A stretch of DNA of 64,000 nt from Chelonoidis abingdonii (GCF_003597395.2 NC_133770.1:33166379-33230378), one strand, 5' to 3'; positions 1 through 29,099 are shown, counted from the first letter of the stretch. Made by a program: numbers and translations. The notes: a model not told the origin generated them from the sequence alone.

Positions 1-88
1 CAGAACCCTCAAACTCCCAGGCCTCTGGTAGAGGACCCGAGGTTGAGGAAGACACATACCACCCATAGGGATGAGAGGGGATTTTTTT

Positions 89-136
89 TATATATATATA
101 TATATATATATTAAAATACACACACACACACACACA
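89..136. repeat. Microsatellite (TA)n followed by (CA)n
   Basis: A run of TA dinucleotides to about 111 is followed after a short AT-rich spacer by about nine CA units. It lies in the SVIL intron left of the 62-base exon. Positions 1-329 otherwise show nothing I can name. Confidence 0.95.
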
Positions 137-329
137 ATCAGATTACATACAGTGTCCTGAGAACTATGTAAACAATACGCCTAGCACTCCTAACAGGAGA
201 ACAGAGCATTGACCTGCATTGGGATACGAATGCTAATACGGCTACAGATTAAGCATACTAAGGTAGTATTACAGGTTTTGACGTTACCCTTCTGCAAAAA
301 GATTCCTGTTGAGAAAACATGATATTTAC

Positions 330-16897
<16,568 letters not shown>

Positions 16898-16905
<8 letters not shown>

Positions 16906-16949
16906 TTCCAAAATATTTTGCTTGTTTGGTTCAAAGAGTTTTCTTAATT
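16898..16949 (-). CDS. SVIL: SVIL exon with canonical start codon
   Basis: The canonical initiator ATG is at 16905-16903, followed by AAA and AG; the codon is completed by the next exon. The donor is AAAAG|GTAAAA. The ATG has G at -3 and A at +4, a moderate Kozak context. The 44 exon bases before the ATG contain no in-frame stop and read LRKLFEPNKQNILE into the MKRKER start, so they may be coding in some transcripts. Two acceptors lie six bases apart (TTTTTAG then TTTCAG), so the exon could instead begin at 16955 and add two codons in the same frame. A frequent choice in the family is to start at MKRKER; which start is used here cannot be settled from sequence. Confidence 0.88.
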
Positions 16950-17186
16950 CTGAAACTAAAAAGAAAAAAGAAAAGATGCAGTGTATCTTTTATACATTAG
17001 GAATTCTCAGGCATCATGACAGGATGTCTATATGCTTCTGTTTTAAGCAAGAAGGGATGGTCTAGAAAAGTAGGTTTTCCCATAACCAGTCACATATAGG
17101 TAAACATTTCCTATTTGGGTTCCTCGCTTACTAACCTCTTTAAAACACATTTTGCACATACTATAATAAATACAAGGAAGTCCTCT

Positions 17187-17464
17187 AAAGGTTTACCTAG
17201 TCTAGGGTTAAAACATGGTATTTTAAGAACATGTTAAAACACAATTTACCCTGTCAACATGTTTTAAAACACTAGTATAAAAACACATTAGTTGGCTGAG
17301 GTTAATCCTGGTGGGTAGTTTAGGTGACATCACAACTAGCTAATACATTAATACAGGTTGGTCTGTCTACACTTGTATTTTTACTATTAGCTAAATGTGT
17401 TGGCTAATAAGTTTTTTAAAACACACCAAGTCAACCCCTTTAATCCTAGTCTAGACAAGCCCTA
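17187..17464. mobile_element. MITE with GTCTAGAC-type ends
   Basis: The left part GTTTACCTAGTCTAGGGTTA is the inverted counterpart of the right part TAATCCTAGTCTAGACAAGCC. The interior is AT-rich with repeated TTAAAACA units. The end type resembles Harbinger-like MITEs seen elsewhere in the window (GTCTACAC family), but the exact borders are uncertain. Confidence 0.6.
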
Positions 17465-17469
17465 AGAGT

Positions 17470-20100
17470 CCTGATGACTTGTGGCCAAAGACCACATAGT
17501 ACTTTTTACCAACTGTTCCGAGAGTTAATTAACCCCAGTACTTTGAATATTTTCCTACTTTGTTAGTTACAGTCTGCTTAGATAATTTCCCCCTGTAGTT
17601 TTAACTGCATAAATATTTACTTCATATCCTAATAGTGTTACCTGCTGTTAGACAACTATCACATTTCATCTCCTGTCATTTCACTAGCATTTCAGTGATG
17701 AGTGAAGTAATCCCTACATATACAGTTTCAGCTGACATTTGTAAACCCCTTTGAACAAAAAGATGCTATATAAATAAATATGGCACAATTTCTTTTCACC
17801 AGGCAACAAACCCCATGTATGCTACCAAAGGGGCTGGGGCGTGAGAAATTAGAAGCCTGATTTCCTTGCAATAGTATATGACTAAAAGCTGAGTCACTAT
17901 GCAGACCTCTGATTGGGTTTTAATATAGAATGGCTTGAACTTGCCTCTGATATTTAAAAGACTTGCTGCTTCTTTATGTAAAGTTTAGGTTTTTGTTTTA
18001 CCTGAAACTGGTAATTTACTTCTTTTCATGTGACTTCAGTTTAGATGCTGCAACTGTATTCCATAAATACATAGACTGACGTATTGTAGAAATGTGGTCT
18101 GGTTAGTAATACAGCAGTGTCAACCCAGGGTCTTGCCCATAGCAAGTATAATCAACAAATCAGTATAAAAATAAACATTTAGTTTATGGAAGGACAAGAT
18201 TAACCATATTTTAAAATATTTACTTCCAGGATAAAGGCTGGCATTCAACCAAGAGCTCAATTTTATTGCAGCATTAAGTCCCTGAAGAGGAGGTTTTAGA
18301 ACATACCACTAGTATACAGTAACATGAATACACATTTGGACTTAACTTCCATGGCACAATATGGGTGATGAACATACCTATCAGCATACCTGAAATATCT
18401 CTGCGAGTGAAAGGCAACTCCACCACCTCTTGCCCCTTTATCCTTTATTCTGATCTCATTCAGACAGGGATTGAAAATTAAAGTAGGCCAAAATGAGACT
18501 TGCTCTATTTACTCCTGAACCAGTGGGGGAGGCCTTGTATCTTGTGAACTGCTAGAACAGGAAGAGAATGTTCTATGCTGCTGCAAAGGTAAGCTACCCA
18601 GATTTCTAGCTTTAGTCCTTGTAGCTTAGGTGGCACATAAGAACAGGTATTACAATATGCACCATTCAAATTGCCTGGGGCTTCTTCTCTCTCACTTCCT
18701 TCCTTTCCACTGGATTTTCTCAACCAGTTTTTTGGTCAATCGCCAGTGCTAGAAACCAGATGCCCTTCCAACCCCTGTAAGTTTGGAAATGTAGTTCTCA
18801 AGGAGAACAAGATGTGAATTTCTGATCCCAGTGGTGCATGAGTTATCAGTGGTTACTAAAATGGTGTGGAAGACTGTTGCACAGTAACTTCCAGAACATG
18901 GTCCAAGCACTTGTTCTGCAGTATTCAGATTGACCTTGACATATATCACAGCTATACATAAAACAATATGTTGAAGTTGTGTGTCTTTTGTGCTTTTCAG
19001 GGTTTATGCTGATAGTTTTTTGGTGTGCAGGTTTGTTTTTTGTTTTTAAATAGAAGACTCTCATGTGATGCTATTAATATAACAGACTGTCAAATGGTAG
19101 ATTGTAATTTGTGATAATATCACAGAGAGAAGTTGTATGATTCAACTGTAACTCACAGAAACAAGCAACTTCAAAATAAAAAGGAGATCCCTGGAAAATG
19201 GAAAAGTCAGCTGAATGATTTTTAATGGTGGAATGGGAATCCAGCTTGAGGTTTGCCACAGCATGCATATTCTTCAAAACGAAAGACCAGTTTACTAAGA
19301 CCAGGTGGATTTCCCCAGTTATCTCCAATATTAGCCTCTCTGATCAAATTCAATATGAAGATTGCAGAGTTTAAATATTGGTCCAGAGTAATCTAATCAG
19401 ACCAGGATCAGAGCAAATAAGCAGAGTACTCCAGGCAATTTGTACAAGGCGGCATCTGTTTGAAGGACAGATCTCTCAGCCCTCAATGCTCTTAATAGAA
19501 CTTCCCTCAAGCATCAAAATTCACTTTAAAATTTAACTAAAATGGATTAAATGTAATGCATATGGAACACTGTATTATTAACTAACAAAATACTGTAACT
19601 TTATCGACATCATATCCTGGATATCACTACTCAGGATGATCTGATACCAACTAGTGTGAAAATGTTACCGCAGTAATAGTGTGGGATTCAATCCCATCAA
19701 TGTTTTTAAAAAGAAAAATATATTAATCATGGTGTACTAGACTGATCACAAGGTCTTAGATTGGTCGCAGGATTTCTATATGAAAGCATGAGTAGCACTA
19801 ACACTTAACAGTGTACACTATCATCAATCTTTGGTTTAAATATTGGACTTTGGAATAATCTCATGGGCAGCCATGTGTAGTTTGCTTATTTTCAGAGAGC
19901 GGCAGGGAGCGTTAGGGGAACATGTGGACATGTTGAACCTTTAAATATGCTACAGAAGAGCTTTGTATAATAGGCAATGTGGGTTGCAACATAAGTGGCA
20001 TGTGTTAACTTTCCTTTTCTGTGGCCATAAAGAAATGGATAGCGTTTAAACACAGGATCACGAGGTTCAATAAAGAGAATATACAAAATCAACTTTTTTT
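17470..20100 (-). other. Upstream intronic DNA without recognised features
   Basis: AT-rich sequence between the MITE at 17187 and the L2-like fragment at 20105. I see no exon, promoter or named repeat. It lies between the start-codon exon and the candidate exon at 25239, so it is probably intronic. Confidence 0.45.
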
Positions 20101-20104
20101 CCCC

Positions 20105-20250
20105 CAAATGTATTGTAGTAGTGCCTACGAGTCCCAGTCCTGGGTCAGGGTCCCATTGTTTTAGGTGCTGTACAAAACACAAGCAGCTTACAATCTAAGT
20201 AAATAACAAGAGAGACAACAGGTGGATACTGACAGAGAAAACAAATAGAA
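20105..20250 (-). mobile_element. L2-like LINE 3' fragment
   Basis: In the minus direction it reads TTAGATTGTAAGCTGC, then GTACAGCACCTAAAACAATGG and a GCACTACTACAATACA end, the pattern of an old L2/CR1-type LINE 3' end seen across amniotes. Other copies are at 36516-36602 and 55603-55670 (plus) and 58310-58420 and 63675-63830 (minus). Confidence 0.6.
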
Positions 20251-20489
20251 ACAATGACACAATGATCAGCATAAGAGGCAGTGGTCTCAACATACCAGCT
20301 GATGATTATCAGTTGTCAAGTTTTCTATAGGCATCACAACTTAAGTTATATTGACTATGAAAGGATGAACCCTAGCAAAGTTGAATTATTTTGTTTTCTA
20401 ATCACTGAATGTTAAAACACAAGGCAACGACAGCTGGATAATGGGTGTGGAAGTTTTATGGGCAGTCATCTCTCAAAGTTAGCATGGAG

Positions 20490-21605
20490 AAAAACTGATT
20501 ATTTTTAAAAAGACTTTTTTTTAAATCCCACTATTTAAATTAAATTCAGGTTTATTTTTATGTAAAATTATTTTTAATTTTAAAATTAAATTTGAAATTA
20601 TGACAGCCTATATTAAGACCTAAATTTACTAAATCTATTAAATTATTTAAAAAATATTAAGCAGTACAGATGTGTTCCAAAGTTTTAAAGACAGTCAAAT
20701 CACTGAATGGGATGAAGGTAGGTAGCTGGAATCAGAGTTTGCTGAAGTGGTAAATCTGCTTTTGACAGCAGAAGCCTCTTCTGCAGGTGCAGAGAGATTT
20801 TTTTTTACATTTCAGTTTATTCATTTAGTTCAGTTCAATGACTAGTTCATTCAACGTTTAGAAAATGATAGGCGCTGAAAAAGCAGAAATGCTTCCTCCC
20901 TCTCCCCCTTCCAAAAGATGAATAAAAATTAGGCTCGAGAAGATGAGCTCTACTAGATCTAAAATCCTGAAGGACCAGAAACAATCAGTTCAATTCACTA
21001 ACTACAGAGAATACTTCCTTTTTTAAAAAAATTAATCAGTTTTAAATGCAAAAACATGTTAGATAAAATTTCTGGTGAACTTTTTTCTCCTTCATCAGCA
21101 CATTTAAGAGAGTTTAAATAAAACTAATAAAATTTAAAATACTGGTTTTGTGCAACATTTAATTGAGTTTGAATTTCCAGCCAAAGAGAGCTTTATACAA
21201 ATCACAAATACAAAATTAATCTAGTAAATAAAAACTAATCATTCAACATTTTCCATCATAAAAATTGAAAAATTATGAATCTAAATAGATGCAAGTTATA
21301 TATATGTTTAAATAAATGTGTATAGATACAATGTATCTTCCTTGTCAGTAAAATAAAATACCAAAATTTACTGTAAAGACTATATTAAGTTGCAAATGAA
21401 TGTATTCTAATTGCACCAAACCCTTGGAAAAAAAATTCACCTTTCTTTGGGAAAATAAGTCTTTATTATAATAAATCTTAATATTATAATAAATATTAAT
21501 AAATCTTTCCACCAGTGCAAAGATGCTGAAAACTGATTATTTAAATTAAGGTTTCCTGCTTGCTGATTTAAGTCATAATTAAAATAAGTGATTTTAATTA
21601 ATACA
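20490..21605. repeat. AT-rich 1.1-kb interspersed repeat, copy 1
   Basis: This segment is collinear with 51820-52797. Shared landmarks in the same order are ATGACARCCTATATTAAG, GAACATTAAG/ATATTAAGCAGTAC, CTGCTTTTGACA-CAG-AGCCTCTTC, TCAGTTCAATTCACTAACTAC, TTTTAAATGCAAAA and the end GATTTAA..CATAATTAAAATWGGTGATTT. The ends contain short GATTTAAATC-type inverted motifs, suggesting an old non-autonomous DNA element. No reading frame survives. Confidence 0.75.
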
Positions 21606-22317
21606 CTTCTCACCTACACTCACATTATTTTGGTTTTTTTTAAAGCATTCATTTAGTATTTGTTGCTCAGGTATTTAGAACAACATCTGAATAGCACCTT
21701 CCCAAAAAAGGATTTCAGATTACGCACACACTCATACCCTCTGTTTGGGAAATATTTAAAAATAGGCAGGTGGTCTGCTACTGCAAGGCTTTGTTATTTG
21801 ATGGATAAAATGTTGAAGCTCATACATTTTTCTTCTAAAGATGCTGGTTGCCTCTTGCAACCTTATCCAACTGGGTTTCTCTTTTTACTATTGCCTGCAA
21901 TTCTATGTGCACTGATGCCAAGGCCCTGCCTGTTCACTAATTTGTTGTTCTGTGACCAAACAAAATTACATTGTCCCACATAGTCACACATGGCAGGTTT
22001 GGGGGCAATATTACTTTCAACCAATTAGTAACTCAGTAGTGGTGGGGAACTTATCCCTGCATGACTCAAAAATGTGCAACACTTGGCAAAGGGGGAAAAA
22101 GAGAAACATCTGTAAAAGTGTAAAATGTTTAATTTACATTGAAACCTCCACACTTTGTTTTGGTATAAAGTACATTAATAGTTACTGGTGGTCTGTGCTG
22201 TAGCTAAGTGGGACAGTCATTATGCCCTCAGGAACAACTCAAGCCTTTAACATTAGAACCTATTTTAGAATGTTGGTTGGGACATTAAATGGGTTATCCT
22301 CTACTGAAGACTCTCAG

Positions 22318-22637
22318 AAGCAGAGCCTGCTCTAGACATTTTGCCGCCCCAAGCATGGCAGCATGCCACAGGGGGCGCTCTGCTGGTCACCGGTCCCGCG
22401 GCTCCGGTGGACCTCCCGCAGGCGTGCCTGCAGAGGGTCTGCTGGTCCCACGGCTCCACTGAAGCTGTAGGACCAGCAGACCGTCCACAGGCACTCCTGC
22501 GGGAGGTCCACCGGAGCCGCGGGATCAGCGGAACCTCCGCGGGCATGCCGCTGAAGGTTGCCTGCCTCCCGCCCCCCGCTGCATGCCGCCCCGAGCATGC
22601 GCTTGGTGTGCTGGGGCCTGGAGCCGCCCCTGCTCAG
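22318..22637. mobile_element. GC-rich non-autonomous element with long internal hairpin
   Basis: Ends AGAGCCTGCTCTAGACATTTTG and GGCCTGGAGCCGCCCCTGCTC are degenerate inverted repeats (GAGCAGGGGCGGCTC type). Within it, 22383-22450 and about 22463-22530 are nearly perfect inverted copies (CCGCGGCTCCGGTGGACCTC matched by GAGGTCCACCGGAGCCGCGG). The six long open frames here are products of the GC-rich palindrome. Confidence 0.75.
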
Positions 22638-22639
22638 AA

Positions 22640-25230
22640 GTTATCTTCATTTTAACAGCTATCAATCTTCCAAGCAGGATTTACCCTGTGATACCAAACT
22701 GACCATTTCAGCAGTACTCGTCTTCTAATGCAGCTACATGTCATTCAAGGACAAAAGATCACAGGCCAAATTAAAAAAAAAAATTCTTATTGGATACTTT
22801 TCAAAAATCCTGAAAAATTCAGGAAGGAACAAGCTTCCTGCTAAGGTAGCAGCACCTTCATGTTTGACTGTAAGTCTCTCAGATATGAGAGAGGATCCAA
22901 TCATGTAAGATTTAAAGTCATGTGACATTTTTACAGCTCTGTTTTAAGAGCAAAAATAATTAAACCTTTCACAATTCCCTCAGAGGATGAGCATATGGAC
23001 TTGTTTGGTCATACTGGCAGATCAAAATTAATCTGCCAGAGCATCACTCCTCATTTTCAGTTAATATATGTCATAATATAATCCTAAAATCATGCATTAA
23101 ACCTCTTTGTTTTGAAGAAAATCCAATAAACTAATAAATGTTTTCGGTTTTATGGTACTCTACAGGCCAAATTATACCAGACATAACTAGCAAACTCCAC
23201 CATCTTCAGATTATGCCATCAAGGACATGTGCTGGCCCACTTATGGATAACAGGGCTGCACTGGTGTCACAGAGCCTAATTCCTACTGAAGACCCTTTAA
23301 TTACAGGTAGTATAAAAGATTCCAGACTTGACTTTTAGAGTGTCAAATGAGTTTGCTGAGCTGGCAGTTAGAAACTTCCCCTCCCCGCATCTTTTCATTA
23401 GAAAATTGAACAACTCTGATATTGAAAAGTCAGTGATACCTAGAGCTAGACTGTCCAAAAAGACATTTAGTACTAAGTACTTCCTATGTGAATTAAAAAG
23501 AGCTGGTGGTAGCTGAGCCCTATTGAAAACCTAGTGCACAGCGAGAATGGAACCTCATTATGCCATTGTTACTACATCACTTTTTAGGATAAAATTACAT
23601 TTAAGCTACACATTTATGATCAGAAGAGTTTCTTGGGCTGGAGGGTTCAATCAGTTTAAGTACAAGGTAGTTGCTGAAAAGGTGTTTTTCATACAGATCC
23701 ATTTCACTCCAAACTTGTTTCCCTTCTTGGTCAGCCAGAGCCCAATCCACTAAGCTTCCAAGTATGTTGTCAAGCCCATTTTTTCCACCTTGGAGAGTAA
23801 ACATTAAGGTACAGTATATGAAGAGGCTGAGGGGGTACTGATTGCTACAGCTCAGTAGTATTATGGATAGCTTATATTCTATATTTGAGGAATACCTTTT
23901 TCTATTGCGTTACTCAATTATTGCAAAAAGTGCCCAGTTCAAAGGATGTGTGCTTTTTTCACACATCAAAAAATGTATATTGATTTTACATCACAAAGGT
24001 GATTACAGAAAGAGTGCAGGATCAACCATGTTCTTTGACAATGACATGCTGGGAAACAGTGTTCCGTTCTAAAATGTATTGCCACAAACTGTGTGCATGG
24101 AGGAAAACAGGCATTATCAGGATGCAGCAAACCAGTCCACCATGCTACCTTGTCTCACCATGGCAAATGCTGTTATCTTTAGAAAGAGAAGTGAATGTAC
24201 GGTACAACATCCTGAGCGCTGCAATATTATGCTTTGGAGTGTAGGTGACTTCCTGATTCTTGCTATGTATTATTCTCAAGTCACTGCTTTACTTAATGAA
24301 GTTAGCCCTTGAACAGAAAAGGGCTATTTGTGAGCAGACAGACATTTCCATTTATCTGGATTTTTCCTAGTTTCTTCCCAGTAAAATGTGTTAGGGTCAC
24401 AAGTCACATGGCATTTTTACGGCTCCCTAATTGATTAAGTAACTTGTGATCAGGATTGAAGAAGCTAGTGGTGTTTTAAATCTCTTAGGTAGAATGGCTA
24501 AAGGAGTAGGAAGTTTAACCATTTCCCTTGCTAGAAAGCACAGGTGTTGCCCGAGGCAACATTCCTAGGGTAATTAGGCTTAGATGACATTTATTGGCTA
24601 GTTGCAAAGTTTAGGTTTACTTTTTTTCTCATCACATTCAAGTAATTGCTTGGGTGGTTCTAGGCACAAAGATTGCCATCACATGCTTATCTGGATTATT
24701 TAACTGCATGAGATAGGACATGGGGAACACTGTCTCACTCCTGCCAGCCCCCATAGGATCTCAGCTGAAATAAGATGTACTGTGCCCTGTGCAGATATTC
24801 TAGCACATAAACTTAAAATTCACTGAGTATTTATACAAGGAAACTCGTGACCTGGATATTTGCTAAAGATGAACAGAAAAAGGCTGCAAACATGACCAAA
24901 GAAAGTTCTTTTGTAAATTTAAGCAAGTTCTTTTCCTGTACTAAGTATTCATCTAGCTCTACTAATTTCTTTTGGAAGTTTTGAATTTCAGCTTCTGTCT
25001 GACCTTTTTGAAGTTAGATAAACAAAACTGAACTATGCAGGCAATGATTTAACAAATGACTTGTATAAACGGGCATCTAATTTCTGTACCATTCTCCTCC
25101 CTTATTAATACAGCCTCCACAGGGAGGTGAAAACTAATTTACAACCCCATGTGCCTATCATTAGTTTCAACTGTGCCTTGCATTTGTCTATATTAAGTTT
25201 TGTTAATCAATGTGCATACACACACTTTCT
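22640..25230 (-). other. Intronic DNA without recognised features
   Basis: Mostly unique-looking AT-rich sequence. Scattered short open frames show no conserved motif or splice-site pairing. No named repeat is apparent. Confidence 0.45.
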
Positions 25231-25238
25231 TTACCTAC

Positions 25239-25343
25239 CTTTTGGAAGCACTGCTAAAAGATCAGCATCGATGTCCTTTGTGCTATTAGCACGTTCTTCT
25301 TTATCCTCAAATGAAAATTCTTTCTGAAAACTGAAAACATTAT
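25239..25343 (-). CDS. SVIL: Candidate upstream SVIL coding exon (alternative N-terminus)
   Basis: The minus strand reads KEFSFEDKEERANSTKDIDA then DLLAVLPK with a good donor, CCAAAAG|GTAGGT at 25239/25238. The phase (one base) joins exactly to the start-codon exon at 16949 (G+AA), giving LLAVLPKELRKLFEPNKQ and then the canonical MKRKER, all in one open frame. The left border is uncertain: TTTTCAG at 25324 gives an 85-base phase-0 exon, while ACCAG at 25344 gives a 105-base exon that matches the phase of a candidate first exon at 35383. There is no in-frame ATG inside it. Codon composition looks coding. I do not remember this segment in the standard human protein, so it is inference that it belongs to SVIL. 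Confidence 0.6.
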
Positions 25344-25626
25344 CTGGTTTACTGAGTTGTGAACACTTCAGCTACAGATCAAATCAAGCCAAGATATACA
25401 GAGATTTACTTCACGATACCTTAACATACAAAGGTACATACAAAGAAACATTTGCGCCATGATTTCAGGAGCCACAGAAACAAGCCCAGACTCCCATTAA
25501 TGGGACAATTAATGGAAGCGGTAAACAAAATCAATGTAAGTGCTACAATAGGTTTAACGTAATATAAGTAGTACACCTCAGAAAGAGTAAAGAAACTGAA
25601 ACCAAAGCCAAGCTTGGCAAGTGTAC

Positions 25627-27369
25627 GGTGCTTGATTTATATGATTATTTTTATTACAAATATTTGAACTGTAAAAATGGTAAACAAAGGAAACAGTATT
25701 TTTCAATTCACCTCATACAAGTACTATAGTGCAATTTACAAATATAGATTTTTTTTTTAAAACAATGACTCCAAAGAACAAAAGTAAAAAATTTTAGAGC
25801 CTACAAGTCTCACTAGAGCCTAACTTCTTCGTTCAGGCCCAATCCGCTAAGACAACAAGTTTGTTTACGATATGGAGATATGCTGAACAAACTTCTTATT
25901 TAACAAGTCTCCAGAAAAGTGAGAAACAGGCATTCGCATGAAACTTTGTAAGCTGGCATTGCAAAGGTCATTCTATGGTGCCAAATTGCTAACATTCGAT
26001 GCCTCTTTCATGGCTTTGGCCCCCACTTTCCCAGATGGACAATCTCCATGCAAGCATGACACTCGTTTAAAAAAATAATGTGTTTAATAAATTTGTGACC
26101 TGATACTCCTTGGAAGAAGCTGTATGAACTGTCTGATTTTAACCCGCAGAGTCCCTGCCCATAATTAATTCAATGTTGTAAAAGTTGTCTCCCCCAGAAA
26201 TTGAATGGGCTCAGCAACAAATGTTCCATTTAAAGAACACTTTCGCTGCAGAGTTTGACAAAACGAATGAAGGGTACAAATTGAAAAAGTTTTCCCCTAA
26301 AACAGCTTAAGCACTCAACCAAAAGGTTTAAAAATCTAAGAACCTTCCCAAAAAATCCCCTGAAAGAAGGACCAAGGTGGAAGCAACTTTCAAATCTTTA
26401 GAAAGTGCAAACACTCCCCCCCATGCCGAAACTACCAAGAAACCCCTGAACCCAAACCAAACAAAAATGACCCTTCTGCTAGACATTTTGACTCAGAGAA
26501 ATGAAAAATAAACAACCATCAGTCCGCACTGCTTCTTGGATTTAGCGAAACCCGAACCAAGTCCCATCAAAGCCATGGATGCATGTTTTCTTGAATGGTG
26601 GGTTGAAAAAACATGAAAGGAACCAACAGAACTCCCAGTGCACATCGGGCAAAATTAGGGTGATCAGACCAAAGCAATTGAAAACATCGAGGCAGGGGTG
26701 GGGGTTAATAGCCCACCCTATAAAGAAAAAGCCTGATCAAGAGAATATTCCAGGAATAATCTGTCCAACCCTAATCTCTGGCAAAAGTAAATCTTGCCAA
26801 TGCTTTACTACAAATGTGCCATGTGAAAACATGCTGGTTCTCAACTTGTTCAAGGTGAAACCATCGTGAACAAAAAATGGGCAGCAATTAACCCCATAAA
26901 ATTAAACAAACTTGTTTTTGAACTGAGCAAGGGCCTGAACCAAAGGAAGTAGACTGAAGGTTTGGACTAAATAGATCTAAAAGTTTTTTTGCAATGTTTT
27001 TTTTTTAAATTTTTTAAATGCAGGTTTTGGTACCTAATCTACTACATTTATAAGTTTCAACTTCCCCATGGAATAAAGGAAAGACCTGACTTACCAGTAA
27101 CTTTATCTAGTGAATTGAAAAAATACTATTTCCTTTTGTTTTTTAATATGAAGATAATTTGTTAAATCAAAAGAAAATAAAAAGAAAACAAAACTGTATA
27201 CGTTTGTATACTGTGTTTGTTATTAATATCGGATATATTTGAAAAATGTTTGAAAAAACATCCACAAATAGTCCCAATTAACCAGTGCGATAATCACATT
27301 TTTTACATTTTTTAATTCCATAAATTAATCAAAATTAATTTTTTTTTAATCGATTGAACAAGCCCCCTA
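25627..27369. mobile_element. hAT-type transposon, copy 2 (5'-truncated, indel-rich)
   Basis: It aligns by eye with 1088-2533: TATTTTTATTACAAATAT, TTTTTCAATTCACCTCATACAA, the AAAAAATAATGTGTTTAATA segment, a degraded GTGAACAAAAAATGGGCAGCA (hAT C-terminal region), and the right end TTTAATCGATTGAACAAGCCCC. The left outer 190 bases or so are missing. Compared with copy 1 it has very many one-base insertions, especially in A and C runs. It is inactive. Confidence 0.75.
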
Positions 27370-27631
27370 AGTTGATATCTGAAAATAGGTCCTTGTCAAA
27401 ACTAATTTCCTTAAATAAATAGCTTAAGTTTAACATTTTTCCCCAACACAATGTGGCAGTTATATTTTAACTTTTCAGTACTATATACACACTTCAAACA
27501 AAACACCCCCCTTTGGGTACAATTAACAAATGACAAATTATGAGATTACACAACCAAGAAATAAAACAAACCCATAAATTAACCATGGCTTTAAACACAG
27601 GGCCCCCATCCAGTAAACTGTTTCTAGTTTT

Positions 27632-27655
27632 AAAAAAAAAAAAAAAAAAAAAAAA
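27632..27655 (+). repeat. Poly-A run (24 bases)
   Basis: A pure A run without a recognisable retroelement immediately to its left. It may be the tail of an unrecognised insertion or simple slippage. Confidence 0.9.
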
Positions 27656-27819
27656 GGCTTGACTGTCCACTTACATGAGAAAAATCTTTCTTTAAAATAC
27701 AGATGTTTAGCATTATTTGACATTTTTATGTAAAATACAGGTGTTATACCATCTAGACATCTTCAGTTGGCACTGAGATACCTTATGTTAAGTTAGGACT
27801 GTCTATTGAGAGAATCAGG

Positions 27820-28012
27820 GTATGTCTACAATAGAAACGCTACAGCAGCACAGCTGTAACATACGCACTTACTTCAGTGATGGAGGGGGTTCTTCCATCA
27901 CTGTACTAACTCCACCTCTCTGAGAAGAGGTAACTGGGTTGACAGAAGATTTTGTGCGGTGTTTACATTGTGGTTTAGGTTGGCTTAATTACATCGCACA
28001 TGGCCAAACCAC
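27820..28012. mobile_element. Harbinger-type MITE, degraded
   Basis: It begins GGTATGTCTACAATAG and continues GCTACAGCAGCACAGCTGTA, then CCTCTCTGAGAAGAGGTAAC. This order matches the GTCTACAC family also present at 11228-11982. The right end is unclear near TACATCGCACATGGCC. Confidence 0.6.
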
Positions 28013-28675
28013 AGAAGACTCGGAGAAGAAAGTCAGGAGAAGATGCCAGGGCTAGGCCTGGCCATTCCTGGAGCAAGGAAGTGATCACGAGATGTGTGCA
28101 TGAGAGGCAAAGTCTCCCACAATGGCACAGCTAGACACGAGGGATTGCCCTACAAGTGAGGATGAAATTACTATATGTGCTAGCTGGACAAGTTGCATTA
28201 ACTGCTAATGAAAGCTAATAAGTTGAATGCTCAAATTCCCATTATCTTGTTGATAATAGAAATCTGTACCTCAGCATGGAGTAAAACAATTTAATGCCTC
28301 AAAAAACATACTGTGGCCATCAGTAAATGGGGTAAGTCTTGCTTTCATTTTAAGCTGCCAGAGGCTAAGAAAAGCTCACTGCATATTTCCATGTATCCAG
28401 AGCTGACAAACTCTCCTGATTTTATTGTGAGTCTTATGATGTGCCATTTTCTTTAAGCCACAGATCCTAGCATTGTTTGATTACAAGAGAATCTCAGCTT
28501 TCATTTAAAAAGTTCATACCCCTCATGACTGTGGGGGAAAAACCTTGAAAATATGAACAATATTGGCTCAAAATTCATAAAGGTAAATAAACTCAAAATT
28601 AGTTATTTAAAAAATCTGATTATTTAAGCTAATCTTTGGGTGTCAGCCTGACTCATGACTTTTGAATCCCTAGGT

Positions 28676-29084
28676 CAGTGATTCTCATCCAGGAGTACAT
28701 GCACCCCTAGGGGTACACAGAGTCTTCCAGGGGGTACATCAACTCATCTAGGTATTTGTCTAGTTTTAGAACAGGCTATATGAAAACGCTAGCAAAGTCA
28801 GTACAAACTAAAATTTCATATAGACAATGACTTGTTTATACTGCTCTATATACCATACGTGGAAATGCAAGTACAATATTTATATTCCAATTGATTTATT
28901 TTATAATTATATGGCAAAAATGAGAAAATAAGCAATTTTTCAGAAATAGTGTGCTGTGACATTTTTGTATTTTTATATCTGATTTTGTAAGCAAGTAGCT
29001 GTTAAGCGAGGTGTAACTTGGGGTACACAAAACAAATCAGCCTCCTGAAAGGGATACAGTAGTCTAGAAAGGTTGAGAGCCACG
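28676..29084. mobile_element. hAT (Charlie-like) non-autonomous element
   Basis: Ends CAGTGATTCTCATCC and GGTTGAGAGCCACG are inverted repeats of the CAGTGGTTCTCAA type. Flanks CCCTAGGT (28668-28675) and CCATAGGG (29085-29092) match at 6 of 8 positions, a decayed duplication. Interior is AT-rich with no coding capacity. Confidence 0.8.
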
Positions 29085-29099
29085 CCATAGGGCTAGCAG

